Shown in pieces: positions 46,601 through 58,600 of a stretch of DNA of 64,000 nucleotides. Numbering within the stretch: position 1 is the stretch's first letter; each line of letters starts with the position of its first letter. This DNA comes from Flabesymbios commensalis (taxonomy: Eukaryota > Annelida > Polychaeta > Terebellida > Flabelligeridae), in NCBI GenBank assembly GCA_964017125.1, contig OZ024903.1:61442670-61506669 (forward strand), written 5' to 3'. A program made the position numbers and the translations under genes. The notes beneath the pieces are model-generated. The model did not search any database. It was not told the origin of the DNA and worked only from the letters and a program-made list of their open reading frames with translations.

Positions 46601-49600
46601 TATCAATGATAATGAAGTCCTTTTTTAGTTGATCTCGTAAGAAACTACAAACTACACATTCATGTCTTGTGCAAATGGTGTATTTTCCATACTACGCTCA
46701 AATTAACACTGCCCACAAAGTACACATATAACACTCAAATGAACACTGCCCACAAAGTACACATATAACACTCAAATGAACACTGCCCACAAAGTACACA
46801 TATAACACTCAAATGAACACTGCCCACAAAGTACACATATAACACTCAAATGAACACTGCTCACAAAGTACACATATAACACTCAAATGAACACTGCCCA
46901 CAAAGTACACATATAACACTCAAATGAACACTGCCCACAAAGTACACATATAACACTCAAATGAACACTGCCCACAAAGTACACATATAACACTCAAATG
47001 AACACTGCTCACAAAGTACACATATACATTTCTTGTCTACACCATGTTGTTATGTTGTACAGGTTTACGCATCTGTAATACCTCTCAGGAATCTTCGAAT
47101 CATCAGAGGACGCTCTCTTCTAGGTCATGATTTCTCGCACTACAGTCTGTTTGTCACACAGAACAACAAACCCCAAACAGATGTTGGTCTCCGGGAGCTG
47201 GAGTTCACCTCACTTAAAGGTAGCAATTAATTAAGTCAATGTATGTCAATGTCCAAACTCCATCACTATGTCCCTCAGCCCCATTTGGGTGTAGGTTATT
47301 GTCATTATCCCCCGTATGGACATGTTGACACGATTACTGAGATATGCTTCATACTATACTAAAACATTTAGCACAGCCTATTATGAGGCACAATGTCTTT
47401 AACCCTTAAACCGCCGGTACCGATTATATTCGTTTTTTATTAGCATATTGCATATCAGCTTTTAAACATGGTAAACATTAAACGTGCCATAAATCTGCAA
47501 AAAAATGGAAAATAGTTTACCTCCATTTTGTCAAGTCTGAATAATTTGCACTCACTTGAAGTTGTGGATCGCGTCAGCGAGACACAACTTCAAGTGGGTG
47601 AAAATTCAGGCTGAATAATGTGGCGGTAAAGGGTTAATGTGAGCCCTATGGTATCTAATCAATATTCAAAAGGGATTGCAGGATCGTGACTACTTCTTTT
47701 CAATGACAGTCTCGTTACTACACCCACAAACTATTACTGATTCTACGTGAAAACTGAACAGAAAATGTATTTTGTTAATTGAAAAACTACATCTACGCTC
47801 ATCAACATCTAAGCTCACACACATGACTTTAGATGTCTATACCAGCTAACAGGAGACATTTAACCAATGCTGGTTTATTTTTATCCCACCGTCTGCGACT
47901 CTGACCCAACATTAGAACACAATACTTTTTGTTAAATATCTTTTGTTTGCTGGGTTGTAATATGAACACTTATGCTTTACTAATTATAGCTTGGCCCACT
48001 ACACCGATCAAAATGTGTTCGAGTGTTTCAATCAATTTATACTTTATATATCAGTGCATGGTTATTTTATAAAATAGTTGGAGAACATTAAGATACAATA
48101 CTAATTCTAACATGTTTATCATGAAAGCTTTTGTTTGTAGAAATATCTAAAGGTCGCATTATGTTTCATGACAACGTGCACCTTTGTTTTGTCAACACTA
48201 TTAACTGGAGTGACATAACAAGAGGAACCCATGAATTTGAAGGTCCTGTCGCATCTGCAACAACTTGTAAGAAACACCTATTTATTATATTATAAATCAT
48301 CTTATACTTTTAAATAGAAACAAGTACATTGTACCTTTAACACAAATTTCTAAAGATCAACTCTCAATCAGATTAGATTGATAATTTTGTTCCAAAGGTA
48401 CTGAGTGGAGCATAATACTAGCAATAACTGTAACATACACTGTTATGGTACATTTATGATTATGTTCTATAGGTCCTTAATGTGACCCGTCATGTGCTGT
48501 GGAGTATAACAATAACTCACGTAACATACACTGTGTTATGGTACATTTATGATTATGTTCTATAGGTCCTCGATGTGGCTTGTCATGTGCTGTGGAGTAT
48601 AACAATAAGTCACGTAACATACACTGTGTTATGGTACATTTATGATTATGTTCTATAGGTCCTCAATGTGACCCGTCATGTGCTGTGGAGTATAACAATA
48701 ACAATAACTCACGTAACATACACTGTGCTATGGTACATTTATGATTATGTTTTATAGGTCCTCAATGTGACCCGTCATATGCTGTGGAGTATAACAATAA
48801 CTCAAATAACATACACTGTGTTATGGTACATTTACGATTATGTTCTATAGGTCCTCAATGTGACCCGTCATGTGCTATGGAGTATAACAATAACAATAAC
48901 TCACGTAGCATACACAGTGTTATGGTACATTTATGATTATGTTGTATAGGTCCTGCGTGTGACCAGTCATGTGCTGTGGAGTATAACAATAACTCACGTA
49001 ACATCCACTGCTGGGGAGAAGGCCCTGATAAATGTCAGAAACGTATGTATACATTATTACCATCATATTTATAATACGACATGAAATAATTAAGCATCCT
49101 GAAAAATCTATCAAAACTATCACACAGAGTCGTGATGAGCTTATGGCATCACCTATGCCCCTCATTTGGTCTGGTAGCATAACATTTACTTATAGTATCA
49201 TTCTGTTCATTTTCTCATGTGTTTTATATAGGACTAGGGAATTGCTGATCTGATATGTTTATTTGTGGCATCTGAATTTGTTTTAGTTATTATAATCGCC
49301 AACTATCCTGTGAACACATTACATGCAGGGTTTCCAACAGGGGGGTCCGGGGGGGGGGTCCGGACCCCCCCACTCTGCACCACAGGGAGGGATAACCCCC
49401 CTTTTTGGCAAGAAAAATAAAAATATATTCCATATTTTAATGTCATTTCAGTTAAAATAGGCCATTATTAGCACCAAAATTTAAAACTCTGAATTTTTTT
49501 TTCTTCTGGGGGAGGACCCCTAGACCCACCACCTCTTTTGGACCCCCCTCTCAAACATTCCTAGCGGAAACCCTGACATGTATTACATGTATGTATTATG

Positions 49601-52600
49601 TCTATGTACATAGTTCATTTGTGTGTTGATAGTTACTCAGGAGATATGTGTGAAGCAGTGCCTGAATCGCTGTTACGGATTGGGTATGAATGACTGCTGT
49701 AATAGTGAATGTGCAGGAGGATGCACTGGTCCTGGTACCACAGACTGCATGGTCAGTAGCCCATTTGATTATATTCACAAGATGCCTGAGATTACATTAT
49801 GTTCTCCTGCTATTCTCTTTTTTTCTACTTATCGCTGTGTACTGTAATTAAAGTTTGTTTCCAATTTGTATATCATTAAAAAGAGGCTATGACGAAAATA
49901 GATTAACAAATGATTCTGAAAAGGTATCACCCCACTTTTTAATTTTCATCTTCTTCCTTGAACATCCGTTTTAGTATTTTTCTCTACATTTACAGTCATG
50001 CAAAAACTTCTGGAATGATGGAAACTGTGTCGCAAATTGTCCACTTGAAAAACTCTACAATCCTGATACATTTCAGTACGAGGACAATCCAGATTTCAAG
50101 TACACTTATGGCACTGTTTGTGTCCGTAATTGCCCTGGTAGGTATCTAGACCATCTGTCTGTAATTTGATGTTATATCCACAGTCCACCTAAGCTGACCA
50201 TCAATTTTTGATCATTGGACTAATTCACATCATGTGTCGCTTTTTCAGATTTTCTTCTCGTGAATAGAGGTGCCTGCGTGGCCAGTTGTGGAAGTGGATT
50301 CACAAGTAATAAGAAACGTGAATGTGTGCAATGTGAAGGTGTATGTCCGAAGAGTAAGTAAGAATAGTGATAAAAACATTAGATCATTAGATAGAATAAA
50401 CATATCACGCCAGGCTCCCCGTTCTACTGGTTAACACCGGGTGCAGGTGTGCGCTTTATACTGATATGGCTACCTATATTTAGACAGTTTTATATGCTGT
50501 ATCATTATTGTATACATACTTATATGCCTACCTTTGTTTTGACAGTATATATACTGCAAGGTTACAGTATACATACTGATATGGCTACTTATTTTTAGAC
50601 AGTTATATATGCTGTATCATTATTGTATACATACTGATATGACTACCTTTTATTTTGACAGTAATTTTTATATGCTGTAGGGTTATTGTATACATACTGA
50701 TATGATAGATAGACAGATAGATATTTTATTTGACGACAGGAAATCTATGCGGACTTAAAAATAAACAGTATAAAATATATATGTAAATGCCTATATACAA
50801 CAGGAATATTAATATATGCATGATGTGTAAGCCTAAAACCAAATGATATTACATACTACTAAAACAAGTACAGGGTAGTTAAAATATCCATCATAGCAAA
50901 TTAAAATACAATTGAACAACACTGTCATGATATGTCTGTTTCCCGCACCAAAACCAGAGATAAAATAGCTACTGCATATAGCAAAAAAAACCTCTAGAAA
51001 GCGTACAAACCTAGGAGTTATATAATGTACGAGAGTATGTATAAAAAGAAAATAGCATGAGCCATTATTTTATTTAACATGTTTGAAATTAAAATAAAAA
51101 AAGTATTGTTTGTCCATCGCAAAGCCGAGGTATGTACGCTAGATTCAAAGATGTTTCTGGTTATAGCAGAAAACTGAACGTGGGTTACTGTCGCAGCCTC
51201 CCTGATAACCGACTCCACTAAACCGGCTTGGTCAATTAATCTCACATGAATCTAAGTTCTAGAAATAACAGAAAGTAAATAATATATATATATATATATA
51301 TAAATTCTGAAAGTACAAACTATCGCATAGAACCAGGTGACGTGTGATTGTTCCACATAGTTAATGCAACATGATGACAACCGGAGGGCACCACATACAT
51401 AACAAAAAGTTTAATATGAAAGTTATGAGAGGCCCTTAACCCTGGCCAAATTAGTGGGTTCAGGAGTTGTCAAACTACAATTTTTTCAAAACACGCATAA
51501 GTATATTTTGCGAGAGCGTTGATAATTGTATGGTTTTCGTTGCGCATGATAGATGTAAATTGTTCAGTTTCGGATAGAGTGTTGAAGTTTGGGATATATT
51601 TTTCGGCCTCAGAGAGAAGAACTTTTCTATCGAGTTCGAACAGATTACACTGCATTAGGAAATGACTTTCGATATGACTAGCTTTGTTTTGACAGTATAT
51701 ATACTGCAGGGTTATTGTATATGTGATATGACTGACTACCATTGTCTGGACAGTTATATGCTGTAGCATAATTGTTATACTGATATGGCTACCTTCGGTT
51801 AGACAGTCACATATACTGTATAATGTATTCTTACTGATATGACTACCTTTGTTTTTAGGTTGTGAAGGAGTATCAGCTAATTCTGTGCCATCTTATATTA
51901 CTGGCAGCAGTATTCATGAGTATGAGAATTGTACAATTGTCAACAAGAATTTCATCATTCTGGGGCCATCCTTTACAAAGTGAGTACCCGCTATGTTTCT
52001 CCTCGAATATCAGTTTCACTGCTGTTGTTAGAGACATGTACATCCACGAGACCTGATTGTAGTGTAGTAAAAAAGATCAATTTATTTTGATTATATGAAG
52101 TGTATATAGGCCTGTTATGTATATTGCTTAAAAGCCACCACATTTTGTTACATATAAAATATTAACTGATAATAATTATATCTAGTTGAAAAAAAATATA
52201 AAATTGATTTTAATTATGTTGTACATATCTAGTTTCAACTACTGAGACACATAGTAGATATCAGCGTGTGTACACCTACTAGATCTCACCATGTATAGAC
52301 CTGCCAGATCTTACTGTGTTTAAACCTGCTATATCTCAATGTGTGTACACGTGGTAGATCTCACTATGTTACTTTACATCAGCTGAATCTCCATCTTGTG
52401 TACACTTGCTAGATCCCATTGTACACCAGCTAGATCTCACTCTGTTTACACATACAGATCTCTCTGTACATCTGCTAGACCTCACCATGTGTAAACCTGC
52501 TATATGTCAATGTGTGTACACCTGGTACTATATGTACATGTACACATGTTTTTGACATATTAGTATCGTCATGATGTATGTGAAATTCATTTTAAATGAA

Positions 52601-55600
52601 ACCAAATTATTATTGTCGTTGTCTGTAGCGTTGTTTACTGCAGACTTGGACATTGTTACTAAGGTTACATCTTGCGAAGTATCATCTAGTGTTCAATCAA
52701 TGAGCCATTCCACCTGTAAATATCACAGAATAACACAAAATAACAGATAAACATTTTTTTTAAATTAAATCATATGCCAATCTGTTCATATCGTCTCCAC
52801 CTTGCGTTTAGACTGGTAGTCTAATTAATGGCTTAAGAAGTATATTAAATGTAGATGCATCATTATGTCACACAGTCTGATACAATGTGGAAGCTCTGTT
52901 AATTATCACCAAGTGACTCCGCATACAAAACATTCTGTATTCCGGATCTAGGGTTGGTCGGGGCCGACCACCACTGAGAAATAACAACCACCAATCAGTC
53001 TGTGCGACCACCACTAATTTAAAAGGCAGTATTAACCAATCTGCAGGCTTAATTCCTTGAAAAAGATGCATTTCAGACCACCACTCATCACACCCTGTGT
53101 ACAATCATATCACATGTGGCAGATAGAAATATCATGTCACTTATCGACTGTGTCATGAACATCTGCATATCAGCCAACTTAAGATTTACTTATGTTTTGT
53201 CTTCTATGGTGATGTCAAAATCAAAATAATATTAACCCTTATCCTGCTAAATTAAATAATTAAAATTTTCAGCCACTTGAAGCTGTGTCTCTCTACAGCG
53301 AATAACAACTTCAAGTGACTGAAAATTACCGATGTTTGTGTTTATTTGACACCAAACATTTGCAAATCTTGATGTTTAAACACTCATTTCATTCCCAATA
53401 ACTGTGATTTAATCAGCTGCTAAAACGGATTAAAACGACTATTAGCAGGCAAAGGGTTTAGGACTTTTTTCTAAATAAAATACCTTTGCAAAACTGTCTC
53501 ATCATAATAAATAACTAGGTATTTTTAATTTTATGTACATCAACAATTTCAAAATGATTACATTAATGATTCATTGTTATAATAGTTTTGTGACTAGTTT
53601 GCAATGTACTTTTAACTAAAATTAAGTGTTGGGGGAATTTTTTGCGATTGTAAATGCCTCCTGATTAAATGTTTGGTTTATTTTGATGAAGTCATGTATG
53701 TTTTGTTTATGTTTTTTTTTATAACTTGAATGTATCTACAGTGCGAGTAGAAGGCCTAGCCCCAGGTAACTATGACACCGAGTGTGGGTGTCACAGGCTT
53801 TGCGGAATGTAGGATGACAAGCTAGATAAGAAAATACTGCATGCTAAGTGAATATGGCTCAATCTTATCCCAGCAAAACAGACTGATGAACTCAATAAAG
53901 ACTCAATGATGGGTGGATATCAATGATTTCAGCCCAACAATGAGCCAGTGTTAGCACATCACATCATGTTTGCTGAGATTGCACTAAACACTAACTATAA
54001 TTAGTTCTTTAAGGCAAGCGTCGTTTCAAAATAAGTTAGTCTCATATGACCTCCGTAAGCTGCGTTTATGGCCTTCTTCTCAAATGGTAACAATACTGCA
54101 GAAATCAGTCCAACAGAAATATAAAATACAAACAGTACTCTGCAATCAACAGGTTTAGGAATGGATGCACACCTACTGCTGCCATGATTGAAGCACATTG
54201 AAGTTGATACTCTGATTATGCAATGCCAGCAATATGTTAATACTAGTACTATTTTATTGAGCTGTCTTTCCCACTTTCAGTTCTTCAAGACAACAATCAC
54301 CAAGGTAATCAGGAATATTGAGGTTCTGGTGGCTTTTGTTGCTATGGGAGTATTTAATTTCTCTGTTTTTATGATTGGTTAATATCGTTGCCATGGTAAC
54401 CCATGTTGTAGCTTTAGTAAACAATATCAAGAGAACTGCGTGTGTTGCTTGTCGAACGTGTTAGACCGATGTTGATTACAGTGAACATAGCATGATAGGA
54501 TGCGCTTTATCCAGAATGTTTGTGGCCCTATCGTGGCCCAGTAAACCTATCCCAGTCACAAGAGTGAACCTGTACCGTCTGTAGTAGACCTGTCAAACAC
54601 CCTGTGTGCACTGAACATAAGATCTCAGACTGGCCTAACCATCTGCTAGAGCCATCTGGTGACCAATCTATAGTCTGCATGCTCTTTCAGCTTTTCTCAA
54701 ATATAGCTTATTATAAGTAGATTTTAATCGTATAGGTCATCTTTGGAATGTCACCACAAACAAGGCAAAATAATTATGACAACTGTCTTGACCTGGTTTT
54801 GTTTTCTTGCGTTGCTGTTCAGTGTTGAACCTTGTGGCTGATCAAGTGTGCTGTGTGCTATATGCCTACCCTTATCAGTACGTCATCTTGTCTTCTTAAA
54901 GTTTTGTCACACCTTTGCCGTACCAGGAGATTACATTCAGCGATTCAACTGTACATTACTTCTCTTGTTTCAAAAATCAAGTAGAATTTTACAACTTTAT
55001 TTGTATATCATGGTATTGTACACAATGTGGACAAACACACAATTACAGAAATATTCCAATCGTCACAATATTTTGCCTCGCCGCTGGCTGAATATATACT
55101 CATATTACATTCAATGTCATACACTGCTTATTTGAAACACACAGACATCTGCATGCCAAACACACTATGTAGAAAAAATACACATATTTATTTCTAGTTT
55201 ATTGCATGGCTACGTCTTCTAGGATAATTAGATGCTTGTAGATTAGACAACCATAAAAAAATTTTTAGAGCTTAGAGATTAGAGATAGAAGAGTTGTGGT
55301 CATTAAAAGTACATGGGACATGTACCATCACCAGTTGTCAGATGTTGTCGAATGCTTGGCTAGCAGCAATCTGATTTAATTACAAATTGTGTCAAATAGT
55401 TATTTTTGCTAGAAAATAAACACCTCATGGTATGTATTTAATGGTTATTGATTCGTCATAATTTTCTTGTTACAATCATCTTGTCTAGATTATGCCATTA
55501 TTTCTGCCAGACATATCAGAGATACACGCATGATAATCTAATTAATGCAACAAGCTTTTAAATACTGTTAGATAGCATGAGAGCCACAACAGCAACAGTG

Positions 55601-58600
55601 GTGGCTTTGTCATTCTCCGATTTCATAGCACGTTCGAATAAAATTCTCATTTGGATGTTATATTACTTTTTGAAAACTAATCTGTCTGTCTGTCTAATCT
55701 GTCTGTAATATGTTACAATTAAAAATAATGGGAATTTTATAATTTTGTGTTGTAAATATTTAGCCCATTTATCGATTGTAAGTTTGATGGGAATAACGAT
55801 ATGTTCTGAGATTGCTAGTCATACTGTAAATTGTGTATTAATATGTCTCTGCCAATAAGACGGAGACATGTTGTAGGCTTTTGTTATAGTAAGCCTATAG
55901 TTGGGATCAGCTGGCATTTTGTTTAATGTTGTGGCATATGATTTGTTATGACAATTGATATCGAGATCATCTTGGGCCAGTATTGTCTGTACAGTTTTGC
56001 CTTTGTAATACTAATAGCCTATAATTTTCTTTTAAATCTTGTGGGGATAGAAACATGTACATACATGTACATGTATGTCCATTTCAGTGCAAATGGTTGT
56101 CTAGTTTTCAATTATGATTTATGTGCTTTTGCAAATTTTATAAGCTACAATTATTTTCAAGTAAATTAATCCATCACATTGAAGAATATACCACAATATC
56201 AGTATAATTACCATGCTTTCTGGAATCGTTGGTGTCATGGAAACCTCTAATCATGCGAGAATTTTTAAAGGGATGATTTTTTTATCGATTATTACCCAGT
56301 ATGTTGGTTATAACTCCTATCTTTGACCTGATACCCTGTACATAAATTGTGTATTAATTTATTGTTTTAGCTTTCTTCCACTGATCCCCAACTCGATTTT
56401 ATGATTCTATGCTGTAATTTAGATGGAATAAAATAAATAGACAAATTTCCCTGTTGCACACAATTGCACACATTAGCATTGCTAAACAGCATGAGCATAT
56501 TCCCACAAAAATTATTGCTTTTATAATCCTCTATAAAATCACAATGTTTATTTGATATATGACCATCACAAGCAAGCAGGCACATAGGTCACAAACAAAA
56601 TATAACCAAACTAACAGAGATGATGTTATTGAACAGGTTCAGATATATTCGGATGATCATTGGTCAATATCGACCAATAAGATGCTTCATTGTTTCTTGA
56701 ATAATCTAACCATCCCACATCATGTACATACATGCACATCACAGCTTTTTATTCACCTTTTCATAATCCTTTTAATTATTTAGTTTTAAAACATGGTATT
56801 TGCGTTTCATTTTGTTCCGGTATTTGTTATTTGTCGAATCCTTTTTTTTATTTGTCACAAGATATTTTTGATGTGGTGTCTTAGTAGACAGTATCATGTT
56901 CTATACCCTTTACATCTCTTCAGTAGCCTGTGTTGTCTCCGATAAGCATTTGTTATTATATATTTAAAAGATATATTATTGGTAAGATTATAAACATGCA
57001 ATTCACCACTTGTAGGCCTACTGATCGCAAAATTAAATTAAAAAAATTATACTGAGATTTGGCTGATGAAAATTTGTGGTTACATACTTAGGTAAGTGGA
57101 TGGGCACAATAGTATTTCTGAAAGTAACAAACAAATAAATATACAGTTTAAAATAAGTGAGTTTTTTTTCTAATTCCTAATTTTTGCTTGTACAGTGACC
57201 CTATTGAGCACACAACAGGTTTGCTGGCTTCTCAGTTATCTATACTGAAGAACATAAAGCAAGTTGGTGGATATGTAACCATCCAAAGTTTGCCTAGAGA
57301 AGTTAAAAGCATTTACTTCCTGGAAAAGTTAGAAGTGATACATGGCAGAGATTTAGACACGTATGTTACTATACTACATCTGATCCTCTAGCTTGCATGA
57401 ATATGATCAATTCTTCATGTTATTTTGAAGATATCCTGCGTAATTATCACTCTTTGTGGTATTTTTTATTGGGAATAAAGGGAAACTATTTTTTTTACAC
57501 TGCTGCCTGATATGTTTGTTTTCTAAATAGTGGCAAATCAATGAACTTCCACTTTTGTATGCCTCGCAATTTGTAAGGATTATATTTTAAAAAGTTATTT
57601 TGTTTTTAATCTTAAACCAAAGTTATCACAATCTCTCCAGATAATATTTTTTAGTTGTCAGGGAGTTATATTTTTTATTATTGTTATTAATTAAATCAAA
57701 TCATATCTCCATCCAGGAATAATAGAGGGATGATTTAGTGCTTCTTTCTAATTTTATAACAAATTCACTTTTCTTTGTTACTAAATCTTCTGTGTCGCCT
57801 TTGAGAAAGACTTGCTTTGCTTATCTGTTCTTTTTGTTTCAGTTCTAACATTGGACTACAAATTCATGGAAACCCTGGGATAGAGTCACTTAACATGAAC
57901 TCCCTGACTAGTTTGAAGAATGGACATATATTTATTGCCAGAAATGAGAAGCTTTGTTATGCACCTACTAATTGGTCAAAAATTATAAACCCGAACTACA
58001 AAGCTGTCGCAATGCAAAACAGAAACGCCACTGAATGTCGTAAGTTGTATTTATTTTATCTGCCAATCGTCTGATCACTAAGAATACAGGATTATTCTAT
58101 AAAGGGCCTGTCACACCTTGGCGATCAGCGTCAACGATCGCGTAACGCACGCAAAAAAAATATTTTAAATTATTGAAAACGCTGGCAATTGATGGACTCT
58201 TATGATCCGGAATGTTTGTCTAGCGTTCATATGCGCACGAGTAGCGCTGGAGTAACATGATTTACGACTGAAGAACGCACATCGCATAATCCGTGATTAT
58301 TATTGGTCAGCTCATCACAAACAAACTTTTATAAATGCACTGAACTTTTATAAAGATTGATACATGCTATATGTTGTCTATCATTACCAATAATTTATGA
58401 CTTTATTTTTATGATTTTAAGTGATTCAACAGGACATGTAATACATATATGTGACCCGATCTGGCAAAATGAGACGGAAGTCGCGTTTTGACTATTGAGC
58501 TAGGGCCTCCAAAAGGCAAAATGGTCATAATCTGACCTATTTTCGATTTTCAAATAAAGTAGGAGATTAAAATGTTAACTTTCGGTTCCTAACACTGTAA

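Noticed and set aside
48473-48949. Five extra exons of EGFR
   Set aside because: The units lack the second half of exon D and a strong donor, and most reach a stop. Annotated as a repeat array until transcripts show otherwise.
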